Shown: positions 26,899-35,723 of the stretch, piece after piece | Layout: each line of letters opens with the position of its first letter | Numbering within the stretch: the first letter of the stretch is position 1 | Assembly (NCBI GenBank): GCA_050948825.1 | Contig: JBMNEO010000005.1 | Span: 124,001 to 188,000, forward strand | Source: DUQX01 sp050948825 | GTDB taxonomy: Bacteria > Bacillota > Dethiobacteria > DTU022 > UBA8154 | Length of the DNA: 64,000 nt | Direction of reading: 5' to 3' | Notes under the pieces: generated by a model | Told to the model about the DNA's origin: nothing | Seen by the model: the letters and a program-made list of their open reading frames with translations, nothing else | Databases searched by the model: none | Made by a program: the position numbers and the translations under genes

Positions 26899-27564
26899 TT
26901 AAAAATTATAATGTAAGAGTAACTTCATCACCGCAAAAAACTGGGATCCCCGGTGAAGATAAGAATGAAAATCGTTTCCCCTCATACGGTGGCTCATCTC
27001 AACCGGAATCTCTTTTACCCTGAAGCCTTTCCTGATACTTTCAATTGTCAGCGCTACTTCTGCGGCAAAACCTTCAGCCTTGAAATCTATCGCTTCCCAG
27101 AGAGAACGCTTGATTACGCGCTGGCCAGAGAGGGGAGCAAGCATCTCCTGCCCCGTATATAACCGAATGCTCCAGAAAGCGAGAGCTTTTACCAGCCCCA
27201 GCCCCGCGGCTTTTCCTGAAGAATTAAATCGGGCAACGGTCATATCCGCTTCGTCCGCCGCGACAGGCAGTATAAGCTTGCGCACTTCCAGGGCCGAATC
27301 TCTGAGATCGGCGTCTACAAAGGCCAGCAATTCCCCCCTGGAAATACCGGCACCGTCTCGCAATGCCTGGCTTTTTCCCCTGTTTGTACTGTTCCGGCAA
27401 ACAACAGCCCCGGCGCTTAAAGCTTCAAGAGCTGTCTTATCCGACGAGCCATCATCGACAACAATCACCTCATCGATCTCAGGCAGCTTGAACAAAGCCT
27501 CCACCGTTTTACCAACCCAGCCTTCTTCGTTATAAGCCGGAATAATCGCGGAAATTAACAACAC
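26899..27564 (-). CDS. Glycosyltransferase family 2
   Basis: A 221-aa GT-A fold enzyme: SAIIPAYNEEGWVGKTV (nucleotide-sugar site), VIVVDDGSSDKT, SRGELLAFVDADLRD (DxD-type metal site at about 80-86) and GQRVIKRSLW. No transmembrane segments. It resembles polyprenyl-phosphate sugar transferases (DPM/ArnC-like), which fits the adjacent MraY-like gene, but the donor and acceptor are unknown. Confidence 0.85.
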   Translation of the reverse strand: MLLISAIIPAYNEEGWVGKTVEALFKLPEIDEVIVVDDGSSDKTALEALSAGAVVCRNSTNRGKSQALRDGAGISRGELLAFVDADLRDSALEVRKLILPVAADEADMTVARFNSSGKAAGLGLVKALAFWSIRLYTGQEMLAPLSGQRVIKRSLWEAIDFKAEGFAAEVALTIESIRKGFRVKEIPVEMSHRMRGNDFHSYLHRGSQFFAVMKLLLHYNF

Positions 27565-27619
27565 TGTATCTCCCTTTGGCAGTGTATACAGCAGTTAGGC
27601 CCTGGATCCCCGGCTTCCC

Positions 27620-28465
27620 TTAAGCACTGCTGCAACTTTTATTTATTAACTCCAGCAGTTTTAATCTGCTGAAAAAAGTCCCTGCACCATGCCTGGCAGA
27701 GGAAGCCGGATTATTTTCTGTCCCGGCAATACTACCATTAATGTCGGTAATGCCGGTAATAAAATCCTGCCAGATAATAACCTGCTCCGATCCAACCTTT
27801 TCCACAAGATGATCAATAAGCTGCCCGGGGAAGCTGCCGGCGATAAATACTTCCCGCCCGCATTCATTCATCGGGGGTATGCTATTTTCGTTTGGAGCCT
27901 TTTTACCGGAGATGATCTCCAGCAACTCTTTTTCACACAGGATATCCAGGATACTGTCTGCGGCCATCTCCTGCTCTGCTCCGGGAGGCAGGGCCAACTC
28001 ATTTCCTAGAACATTATACAGTTCAGCTTTATCGTTTATAATAAACTCTTCACCCGCATAATTATGCAGTAAAACAGGTTCTTCTCCGCCAAATCCTTCA
28101 TCAAAAATATAAATCTGATAAGCAGCTCCGGTTAACTCCAAAAAATCAAGCAGTCCCCCGGGAATTTCTTCATGAACAATTACTTTAACAGCCCGGTTTA
28201 CGAGTTTATCTTCCAGGAGCAAAGGGGTTAAATAATCTTCCTCCAGGGTTTCCCAGTGTAAAAGCTCTTCTTCCAGAAGAGTTAACGACGTAAAGTAAGT
28301 ATTAACCTCATCTTTATAACGCACTATTTCACTTCTTAAACTGTCAATAACAGCAATTTGATTGTGAATTAGCGCATTTTCTCCCATGGACGCACCGATC
28401 AGAATTCCGATTCCCAGGGCTAAAAAAACAGCGATTAGTGAAAAAAAATGATTTTGCTGGTCCAT
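27620..28465 (-). CDS. MctB/SteB-like membrane protein
   Basis: Begins with a signature N-terminus for the so-called copper transporter MctB family: QNHFFSLIAVFLALGIGILIG (one TM, residues 5-27), then a coiled coil (about 28-75, IAVIDSLRSEIVRYKDEV) and an extracytoplasmic alpha/beta domain. In Corynebacterium the homolog SteB forms a cell-division pair with SteA; SteA-like is directly upstream here (34 nt). The division role is inferred from this pairing rather than from metal motifs, which I do not see. Confidence 0.82.
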   Translation of the reverse strand: MDQQNHFFSLIAVFLALGIGILIGASMGENALIHNQIAVIDSLRSEIVRYKDEVNTYFTSLTLLEEELLHWETLEEDYLTPLLLEDKLVNRAVKVIVHEEIPGGLLDFLELTGAAYQIYIFDEGFGGEEPVLLHNYAGEEFIINDKAELYNVLGNELALPPGAEQEMAADSILDILCEKELLEIISGKKAPNENSIPPMNECGREVFIAGSFPGQLIDHLVEKVGSEQVIIWQDFITGITDINGSIAGTENNPASSARHGAGTFFSRLKLLELINKSCSSA

Positions 28466-28499
28466 TAAAACACGCCTTTATAGTTAAGTAAAATAAAAT

Positions 28500-29618
28500 T
28501 TAATGAAATCCGAACCTCCAGGAAAAAAGGTATAAAAAATGACGGACAAGCGGAGAGAAAGAGGCCAGCACAACGATTGGGAAAAGTGCTGAAGCAACTA
28601 AAATTGATAAATATTGCCATCTGATACCACCATGGTACAGTTGGGCAAGGCCTCTGGCATCCACCAGTTTATGGCCCATTTTTAATCTTACCAGGAAAGT
28701 TGAAGCCATACCCTTCCTTCCCTTTTCTAAAAAATCAAGCATATGGGAATGCGAGCCCACGGCCACAATAAGCTCGGCTTTACTTTCATAAGCCAATAGA
28801 AATGCCAGATCTTCGCTGGTTCCCGGTGCCGCAATTATTTTTGCTTCTAAGCCCATGCGGGAAATGCGCTCCATCCCGGGGGCTCTGCCATCCGGATATG
28901 CGTGAACGATTATCTCCCCGGCTTTTTTTAGCGATCTATCCTCAACACTGTCCATGTCTCCGATAATAAGGTGGGGCCTCAGCCCCATCATGCAAAGGGC
29001 ATCCCCACCTCCGTCAACACCGATAAGCACCGGCTGAACTTCCCTGATATACGAACGTATCGCTTGCAGATCTTTCTTATAATTTTTACCCCTAACAACA
29101 ATTAACACATGTTTGCCGGCCAGCCTGGTTTTGATATCCGGAATATCCAGGTTTTTTAGGATTAGATCTTTTTCCCTTCTGGCATATTCAAGAGTATTTT
29201 GTACAAATAAATCAAGCTGCTTTTTTAAATTTTTTTCTGCTTGATCCAGCTTTTTTTTAAGAAATTGCTTGCTTATTACTCTGCCCTGCCCCAGCATTTC
29301 CTCCCTGCAATAAATAGTGCTTCCTGCAATTGTGACAATCTCTCCCTCGCGTAGAAGTGAATATAGTTTATCCCCAACATTATCCAAAACATAAATACCC
29401 TGATCGAGCAATACTTTTGTTCCAAGCGCGGGATATTCGCCGTTAAAAGTGTTATCAACATTGATTACCGCCTTAACCCCTCTTTCTGCAAGTTCCTGCC
29501 CTGCCAATTCATCAAGATTTTTATGTGCGATTAAAGCAATATCACCCGGCTGCAGCCTTTTACAGAGGTTCTTCGTTCTGCGGTCCTTTTTTAGAATTCC
29601 CTTATAGATCTTTTCCAT
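28500..29618 (-). CDS. steA: SteA-like protein (thiamin pyrophosphokinase-like fold)
   Basis: About 372 aa from the ATG at 29618 (SD AGGTGG). An N-terminal domain (about 1-110: LQPGDIALIAHKNLDELAGQEL, AVINVDNTFNGEYP) precedes a TPK-like region (VLIGVDGGGDALCMMGLRPHLIIGDMDSV, about 205-235) and a C-terminal transmembrane segment. This is the architecture of the putative cytokinetic ring protein SteA. It is followed by the SteB-like gene. Confidence 0.85.
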   Translation of the reverse strand: MEKIYKGILKKDRRTKNLCKRLQPGDIALIAHKNLDELAGQELAERGVKAVINVDNTFNGEYPALGTKVLLDQGIYVLDNVGDKLYSLLREGEIVTIAGSTIYCREEMLGQGRVISKQFLKKKLDQAEKNLKKQLDLFVQNTLEYARREKDLILKNLDIPDIKTRLAGKHVLIVVRGKNYKKDLQAIRSYIREVQPVLIGVDGGGDALCMMGLRPHLIIGDMDSVEDRSLKKAGEIIVHAYPDGRAPGMERISRMGLEAKIIAAPGTSEDLAFLLAYESKAELIVAVGSHSHMLDFLEKGRKGMASTFLVRLKMGHKLVDARGLAQLYHGGIRWQYLSILVASALFPIVVLASFSPLVRHFLYLFSWRFGFH

Positions 29619-29674
29619 AAAACCACCTGAAACAATTATTATCATTAATTTAACCTTATTTATTAAATTTAAAC

Positions 29675-29702
29675 AAAAAAAGGCGTTTAAACGCCTTTTT
29701 TG
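29675..29702 (-). terminator. Strong terminator after spo0A (bidirectional)
   Basis: AAAAAAAGGCGTTTAAACGCCTTTTTT is a near-perfect palindrome with A and T tracts on either side, so it can act on both strands. It ends the spo0A transcript before steA. Confidence 0.88.
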
Positions 29703-29715
29703 TTCAACGGCACTT

Positions 29716-29751
29716 GGAAGTATACATGCTTGCGGAAGTATACGAGCTTGC
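29716..29751. repeat. Two-copy 18-bp direct repeat downstream of spo0A
   Basis: ggaagtatacatgcttgc and ggaagtatacgagcttgc lie end to end, differing at two positions, between the spo0A stop and its terminator. No function is evident. Confidence 0.8.
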
Positions 29752-29784
29752 TGCGCTCATTCTACCCTGCTTGACTCTTTTTTA

Positions 29785-30582
29785 CTATAGAACCTTGTAG
29801 TCGTACTTTCTATTTTTTAAACGAATCCTATCGGCCACAAGGGCAATAAACTCAGAATTTGTTGGTTTGCCCTTTTCTGTATTAATTGTATAGCCAAAGA
29901 ATTTTTTTATCGTATCAATATTATTTCTGGCCCAGGCAACTTCAATAGCATGGCGGATTGCCCGTTCCACCCTGCTCGGTGTAGTTTCATATTTTTGAGC
30001 AATGCGCGGGTAGAGAATTTTTGTAATTGAACCAAGCAGCTCAATCTCCTCAGCTACCATAGAGATAGCATCGCGCAGATAAAGATAACCCTTTATATGT
30101 GCCGGAATACCAATTTCATGAATAATCTGAGTAATTTCCTCAATAAAGCCATTATCCTTCCTGATATTAATATTCTTTACCGGATTAACCTGTATCTTCC
30201 CGCTTCCGGCAGGTACTTTGCCCAGCTGTCTAATTCTTTCAGCCAGAACCTCCAAATTAAACGGTTTAAGTATGTAATAAGATGCCCCCAGTTCAACCGC
30301 CCTTTGGGTTATATTTTCATGTCCAAAAGCAGTCAACATGATCACTTTCGGTTTCGGGGAGAGCTCCATTTTATTTAATTCTTCCAGCACTCCGATCCCG
30401 TCCAGGTGAGGCATTATTATATCAAGTAGAATAATATCAGGATTTTTTTCTTTTACCAGTTCCAATACCTCTTTGCCATTAAAAGCATTGCCAATAATAT
30501 CCATATCCTCTTCTTTACTTAAATACTCCGACAAAAGTTCATTAAATTCCCTATTATCATCTGCGATTAAAATTTTAAACAT
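29785..30582 (-). CDS. spo0A: Sporulation master regulator Spo0A
   Basis: A response regulator that starts sporulation. It has 265 aa from the ATG at 30582 (SD AAGGGGGC). The receiver domain (1-120) has acidic residues Asp8/Asp9, the phosphoacceptor Asp54 (IILLDIIMP) and the conserved KPF loop. The C-terminal DNA-binding domain has the invariant recognition region ATTPSRVERAIRHAIEVAW-like 'TPSRVERAIRHAIEVAW'. A sigma H promoter with a 0A box is proposed upstream. spo0A following spoIVB and recN is the conserved order. Confidence 0.97.
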   Translation of the reverse strand: MFKILIADDNREFNELLSEYLSKEEDMDIIGNAFNGKEVLELVKEKNPDIILLDIIMPHLDGIGVLEELNKMELSPKPKVIMLTAFGHENITQRAVELGASYYILKPFNLEVLAERIRQLGKVPAGSGKIQVNPVKNINIRKDNGFIEEITQIIHEIGIPAHIKGYLYLRDAISMVAEEIELLGSITKILYPRIAQKYETTPSRVERAIRHAIEVAWARNNIDTIKKFFGYTINTEKGKPTNSEFIALVADRIRLKNRKYDYKVL

Positions 30583-30625
30583 TTTAAAGCCCCCTTCAAT
30601 TAACTGAATTATTCTTTTCATATAA

Positions 30626-30654
30626 TTATTCGACATTAAAAAGACAGTTCCTTC
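30626..30654 (-). promoter_or_regulatory. Putative sigma H promoter with overlapping 0A box upstream of spo0A
   Basis: The minus strand reads GAAGGAACT, 11 nt, GTCGAATAA, close to the sigma H consensus. TGTCGAA at 30635-30629 matches the 0A-box core (TGNCGAA) and overlaps the -10 region. In Bacillus spo0A has a sigma H promoter controlled by Spo0A itself. The element lies about 45-70 nt before the ATG. Confidence 0.6.
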
Positions 30655-30694
30655 TATTAAGTAATATTATTATTTATTTTTTATGAATAATAAT

Positions 30695-32008
30695 TTAAGA
30701 AACAGGAATTATATTTGTTTCTTTCACCATCCATTCAGCATAAATCCCGTATCCTCTCGTAGGGTCATTGACAAAAACATGGGTTACAGCTCCAATCAGG
30801 CAGCCGTTCTGGATAATCGGGCTGCCGCTCATACCCTGCACGATACCTCCTGTTAACTCCAGTAATTCTTCGTCAACAATGCGTAAAATAATTCCTTTAT
30901 CACCAGGCGTGTTTTTATTTACCGCCCTTTCGATTTCAATTTCAAAACTTTGTATTTTATTCCCCTCCACAACGGTAAGGAGCTCTGCCGGCCCTGGTTC
31001 AACTTGAAAGGCAAGGCCAAGCGGGATAGGATCGGGATATGGTGTGACATACTCCCCAACATTGTGCAACTCACCGTATATCCCAAATTTACAGTTTTTC
31101 CTGATACTTCCCAAAATGTCCTTTCCTTCTCGAAAAATCCCCGCTTTTTCACCGGGACGACCTTTTCGTGCCGTTTTAATATTCACTATATCAGCTCTTA
31201 CAATCATACCGTCGTTAATTTCCAGGGCTGCGTTGGTATCCAGGTCATTAATGATATGGCCCAGCGCACCATAGAATTGGTTCTCAGGATCATAAAAAGT
31301 TAATGTCCCCACACCGGCAGCGGTGTCCCTGATATATAAACCGATGCGTCTTTCCCCGGTTTCCGGGCAGGGGTAAGGGACGACATTTATAATAACTGTT
31401 TCTTTTTGTCGTTTAACGGTAAACTTCAAATCCCCTTTTGCAGATTCACTTCTGATTACATCGGCTGCCATATCAATATCATCTATTGCTATACCGTTCA
31501 CTTTAATAATTACATCTTCAATAAGAATCCCGGCTTCCTCAGCAGGTGAAAATTTATTCTTTCCGGTTTCCAGATAAAAATATCCTACAGCAAGCACTCC
31601 TTTTTCATGAAGTTTAATCCCGATGGAATGGCCGCCCGGGATTAACTCCATCTCAGGCAAAACACTTACAGTGAGCTGCTTGATTGGAATAAGCCCTTTA
31701 AAAAGGCTTAATTCCAGGTTTACATTTCCCCGGGAAACACCCCGCAGCGAGATATCATTCTGAAATCCCAGCAGGCTTATTTCATCATCGCCCACAGGAG
31801 AGCCGTTGATATTAAGAATATCTGCTCGATCAGCTTTGATATAAAGGTCGAGGGGGAATTTAACAGAGTAGGAGTGTTCCTGCCCTTCAAAAAGCCGGAT
31901 ATTATCCTCGAGGTGAATTCTTATTTCCAGCGGCAGAAACAATAAAAAAAGCACTGTAAAGACCGTTATTACCATTAGTATATTTCTTTTTCTGTGAAGG
32001 TTGCTCAT
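30695..32008 (-). CDS. spoIVB: SpoIVB serine peptidase
   Basis: A forespore-secreted S55 protease that signals activation of pro-sigma K. It has about 437 aa from the ATG at 32008 (SD GGAGGA). An N-terminal TM/signal (ILMVITVFTVLFLLFLPL) precedes a PDZ domain (about 120-205, GHSIGIKLHEKGVLAVGY...AGILIEDVIIKVNG) and the peptidase domain with the His motif ALGHIIND and the active-site Ser in GMSGSPIIQNG. It lies between recN and spo0A as in Bacilli and Clostridia. Confidence 0.95.
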   Translation of the reverse strand: MSNLHRKRNILMVITVFTVLFLLFLPLEIRIHLEDNIRLFEGQEHSYSVKFPLDLYIKADRADILNINGSPVGDDEISLLGFQNDISLRGVSRGNVNLELSLFKGLIPIKQLTVSVLPEMELIPGGHSIGIKLHEKGVLAVGYFYLETGKNKFSPAEEAGILIEDVIIKVNGIAIDDIDMAADVIRSESAKGDLKFTVKRQKETVIINVVPYPCPETGERRIGLYIRDTAAGVGTLTFYDPENQFYGALGHIINDLDTNAALEINDGMIVRADIVNIKTARKGRPGEKAGIFREGKDILGSIRKNCKFGIYGELHNVGEYVTPYPDPIPLGLAFQVEPGPAELLTVVEGNKIQSFEIEIERAVNKNTPGDKGIILRIVDEELLELTGGIVQGMSGSPIIQNGCLIGAVTHVFVNDPTRGYGIYAEWMVKETNIIPVS

Positions 32009-32140
32009 CCTAATCCTCCCGATAACAATGCAATTTTTTTTTGCAATTTTTTTTAAGAACAATTTTAAATTGCCTCCGGGAGTTTTTTTTATGCTCCAAC
32101 TGTTTACATAACCTTAATGTTTTATTTGGCATTAATAACA

Positions 32141-32176
32141 ATAAAAAACCTCATTTATTTTTTAAATGAGGTTTTG
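32141..32176 (-). terminator. Terminator after recN
   Basis: On the minus strand AAAACCTCATTTA pairs with TAAATGAGGTTTT around a 5-nt loop, followed by further T residues (GGTTTTTTATT). It sits about 70-105 nt beyond the recN stop and ahead of spoIVB, separating the nadK-recN transcript from spoIVB. Confidence 0.8.
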
Positions 32177-32244
32177 CGGTATAAAAATTTTAATTTTACG
32201 GGGAAGAAAAGATTATTTCTCCCCATATTCCGGCAATCTCGCGC

Positions 32245-33927
32245 TCATCCGCGTGATTTCTTTAATAGTTCCTCTGCATGGCGCCTGGTTATTTCACCGG
32301 TATCGTTACCGCTGAGCATGCGGGCAATTTCAAGGACCCTGTTTTCACCCTCAAGATAATTCACGCGTGTTGCCGTGCGACCTTCAATTATTTCTTTGTA
32401 TATATAATATTGGTGATCAGCCGCGCTTGCAATATGGACATTGTGTGTTACCGAAATAATCTGGTGCTTTTTGCTTAAATTTACCATTTTTTCAGCTACT
32501 TTCTGGATAGTCTTTCCTCCAATACCGCTGTCAATTTCATCAAAAATTAACACAGGGATATGATCCTGCTCGGCAAGGATGCTTTTTAATGCGAGCATTA
32601 CCCTGGCCATTTCTCCGGCAGATATTATTCGCGCCAGGGGTTTTAAAGGTTCTCCGGGATTCGCGGAAAATAAAAATTCCAGCTCTTCTTTCCCCCTGTG
32701 GTCCGGGGTATCCTTGGGGGTAAAACCGACAGAAAAACGGGCACTTTCCATCCCCAGTTCTTGCAGGGCTTCTGCCACCTGCAGCTCGAGTTTTTTGGCT
32801 GTTTCTTTCCTCTTGAACGACAACTGTTCGGCAAAGGTCTCAATTTCAACCTGCAGTTCCTGCAGCTGTTCTTCCAAAAGCAGCGATTCTTCCTCGCTGC
32901 TTTCCAAAACACTTATTTCATGACGGCACTGTTTTTCAAAAGCAAGAATCTCTTCGACGGTTGCTCCGTATTTGGATTTTAAACGACGGTAGAGTTCCAG
33001 CCGGTTTTCTATTTCTATTTTTTCTTCGGGGCAGTATACAAGCCCCTCCAGATATGAGTAAAGATCATGTCCCAGTTCTGATAACCCTGCACTGATCTCC
33101 TGCAAGACTTGAATAAAAGGGGTAAGAGCGGCATCAACCTTAACCAGGGAAGAAAACTCTTCTGTAAAACTATTAATCGTATCCAAAACAGCCGGCAAGT
33201 CATGATCATTACCATAGATTTGGTTATATGCCCTGTTGGCTGTAAAGAGCAGTTTCTCCATATTATCCAGGACCAATAGCCTTTCCCTTAAGCTGTTCTC
33301 TTCATCTGCAGCGATAGAAGCATCGTGAATCTCATCCCTTTGAAAACGGAGCATTTCAAGCCGGCGCTCCCGCTCCCGGGGGGAGATACCGCGTTCGTTC
33401 AGTTTTTTCTTGATCTCCTGCCTGCGATCAATGAAACCGATCATTTGCTGTTTGACCTTCAAGAGTTCCTCATCCCCGAATTCATCCAAAAGGTACAAAT
33501 GCTGTTCGGGCCTTAAAAGGGATTGGTGGCTGTGCTGGCCGTGAAGATCAACCAGGATAGTGCCCAGCTCTTTTAAGGCTGTCAGGGGAACAATACGCCC
33601 GTTTACCCGGCAGGTATTCCGACCGCTGCGTGATATCTCCCTGGTAACGATCAGCTCCTTTTCAAAATCAGGGCCGTATGCTTCCAGTATTTTTTTTAAT
33701 TGGAGGTCAGCTTCAGAGACTTCAAAAACCGCTTCGATAATTGCTTTGCTGCATCCAGTTCTCACCTGCTCGCTGGCTGCCCTCTCACCCAGGATAAGAT
33801 TAATTGCTCCAATCAGAATTGATTTCCCGGCCCCTGTTTCCCCTGTTAAGACATTCATGCCGGGGAAAAATTCTATCGATAGATCATCGATCAGGGCAAA
33901 ATCTCGCAGATGTAAAAATGAGAGCAT
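32245..33927 (-). CDS. recN: DNA repair protein RecN
   Basis: An SMC-like ATPase for double-strand break repair, 560 aa from the ATG at 33927 (SD GGAAGG). Walker A GETGAGKS is at about 29-36, a long coiled coil spans about 150-370, the ABC signature is ISAGEMARVMLALK and Walker B is VLIFDEIDSGIGG. Its position after nadK and before spoIVB is conserved. An argR gene, often found between tlyA/nadK and recN, is absent here. Confidence 0.95.
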   Translation of the reverse strand: MLSFLHLRDFALIDDLSIEFFPGMNVLTGETGAGKSILIGAINLILGERAASEQVRTGCSKAIIEAVFEVSEADLQLKKILEAYGPDFEKELIVTREISRSGRNTCRVNGRIVPLTALKELGTILVDLHGQHSHQSLLRPEQHLYLLDEFGDEELLKVKQQMIGFIDRRQEIKKKLNERGISPRERERRLEMLRFQRDEIHDASIAADEENSLRERLLVLDNMEKLLFTANRAYNQIYGNDHDLPAVLDTINSFTEEFSSLVKVDAALTPFIQVLQEISAGLSELGHDLYSYLEGLVYCPEEKIEIENRLELYRRLKSKYGATVEEILAFEKQCRHEISVLESSEEESLLLEEQLQELQVEIETFAEQLSFKRKETAKKLELQVAEALQELGMESARFSVGFTPKDTPDHRGKEELEFLFSANPGEPLKPLARIISAGEMARVMLALKSILAEQDHIPVLIFDEIDSGIGGKTIQKVAEKMVNLSKKHQIISVTHNVHIASAADHQYYIYKEIIEGRTATRVNYLEGENRVLEIARMLSGNDTGEITRRHAEELLKKSRG

Positions 33928-34003
33928 CTGAAACACCTTCCCAAAAAAATTCAAAACTATTAAAGCAGATCTCCACCTGGAACAGTAATCCCTTAGCCAG
34001 ATT

Positions 34004-34852
34004 CTAAATTAGTTTATCGTGTAACAGCTTATAAAAATTATTTTCTTCAAAGGTAATTACTTTTGTTACACACTCCGCCCGCCTGATATGAATAGAATCG
34101 TTATATTTTAAGGCAAAGCCTTCCTGGCCATCCAGCGTCAAAAAAATATCGGCACCCTTTGTGGCTACAGTTAAAGATACAACGTCATTTTGATCGACAA
34201 TTACAGAACGCTGATAGAGCAGATGGGGGCAAATAGGAGTAACTACAAGTACATTAAGAAACGGGTTTACAACCGGGCCTCCTGCAGACAAGGAATAACC
34301 GGTAGATCCTGTCGGGCTTGCAATGATCACCCCATCTCCCGGATAACTCTCTAAAAAATCGTGATTAATATATGTATCGATTCTAATAATCCTGGAGAAC
34401 GGCCCCCTGGAGACAATGACATCATTCAATGAAATAGATGAAGCGAAATACCGATCGTCTCTAATCACTTCGGTATGAAGCATCATCCGTTCACCAAGCC
34501 GATAGTCCCCTTTAACAAGTTTTTCCATAAAATAGCTTAGCTTGTCGATTTCGATTTCGGCCAGAAAACCCTTATGGCCTAGATTTATTCCTAAAATGGG
34601 AAGTTTTGTACAGGCCAGCTCCCTGGAGGCCCTTAAAAAAGTGCCGTCACCTCCTACAACAATCGCCAGATCAACTATTTGCGGCCATTTTTTGATTTCA
34701 TCTATTGGTGAAGCCACGTGCAAAAGGGGATCTTTCTCCGGTGCAACATATACAGGGATGCCATGGCTGCTGAAAAAGCTTTTGATACCAGTGACAACTT
34801 CCGGCACCCTTTTTTTTTGCCAGTTGGGTATTACTCCGATACCTTTTAACAA
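34004..34852 (-). CDS. nadK: NAD kinase
   Basis: Makes NADP from NAD. It has 282 aa with the GGDGT motif at about 67-71 (IVVGGDGTFLRA), the NLGHKGFLAEI motif and the NAD-binding DGVIIASPTGSTGYSLSAGGP segment. It lies between tlyA and recN. Confidence 0.95.
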   Translation of the reverse strand: MLKGIGVIPNWQKKRVPEVVTGIKSFFSSHGIPVYVAPEKDPLLHVASPIDEIKKWPQIVDLAIVVGGDGTFLRASRELACTKLPILGINLGHKGFLAEIEIDKLSYFMEKLVKGDYRLGERMMLHTEVIRDDRYFASSISLNDVIVSRGPFSRIIRIDTYINHDFLESYPGDGVIIASPTGSTGYSLSAGGPVVNPFLNVLVVTPICPHLLYQRSVIVDQNDVVSLTVATKGADIFLTLDGQEGFALKYNDSIHIRRAECVTKVITFEENNFYKLLHDKLI

Positions 34853-34880
34853 CGCGCCTTTCCCCTTCCCTGTAAATTTC

Positions 34881-35720
34881 TCAACTCTTCTTCAGGCAGG
34901 AATGGGCCTCCAGAACTACTTCTCTAATAATACACTGCAGCTCTCCAAACAGTTCCTTACCCGGCAGGACCGTTTGGCCACTATTTCGCAAAAGATATAA
35001 TAGAAATTCTATGTTGCCTTTCGGCCCTTTCAGTGGAGAAAAGGTGATTCCTCCCACAAGATAGGAAAGCTCTAAAGAAAGTATAGCGATCTTTTCCAGG
35101 ACTTCTTCATGAACCTCTTTAGATCTAACCACTCCTTTTTTTCCAACCTGAGAGCGGAGAGCTTCAAACTGGGGTTTAAGCAGGCAGATTACTTCGTTGA
35201 TGCCCAGCGCGGCAACAACCGGCAGTACTTTTTCCAGTGAAATAAAAGAAACGTCAATTACCGCCAGTTGCGGCACAGGTGATAAGTCTTCTTTTTTTAA
35301 AAAACGGACATTAAAACGTTCCATATTTACAACCCTGGGATGGTTGCGTAATACCCAGGCCAGCTGGCCATAACCGACATCAAGCGCATACACTTTCTCT
35401 GCTCCGTTATCTAAAGCGCACTGGGTAAAACCTCCCGTGGAAGCGCCGATATCAAGAACGATTTTCCCCTTCATATCGATTCCAAACTCATCCAGCGCTT
35501 TTTTAAGTTTCAATCCTCCCCTGCTGACGTACGGGTTTGCAGGCTTATGCAGATCAATATTTGCTAAGATCGGGGTAAGTGATCCCGGTTTATCGCTTTT
35601 TTTCCCGTTTACAAAGACATTGCCGGCCATAATTTCGGCTCTGGCGCGGCTTCGCGTAGGGAAAATATTTTTTTCTACCAGAAGAACATCAAGACGTTTT
35701 TTTTCTTTCTCCCCGGTCAT
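34881..35720 (-). CDS. tlyA: TlyA family rRNA (cytidine-2'-O)-methyltransferase
   Basis: A 279-aa protein with an N-terminal S4 RNA-binding domain (about 8-60, RLDVLLVEKNIFPTRSRA) and a Rossmann methyltransferase domain with the SAM motif VLDIGASTGGFTQCALDNGA (about 93-112). In mycobacteria TlyA methylates 16S and 23S rRNA. It starts 3 nt after dxs, within the conserved dxs-tlyA-nadK-recN run. Confidence 0.93.
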   Translation of the reverse strand: MTGEKEKKRLDVLLVEKNIFPTRSRARAEIMAGNVFVNGKKSDKPGSLTPILANIDLHKPANPYVSRGGLKLKKALDEFGIDMKGKIVLDIGASTGGFTQCALDNGAEKVYALDVGYGQLAWVLRNHPRVVNMERFNVRFLKKEDLSPVPQLAVIDVSFISLEKVLPVVAALGINEVICLLKPQFEALRSQVGKKGVVRSKEVHEEVLEKIAILSLELSYLVGGITFSPLKGPKGNIEFLLYLLRNSGQTVLPGKELFGELQCIIREVVLEAHSCLKKS

Positions 35721-35723
35721 TTA

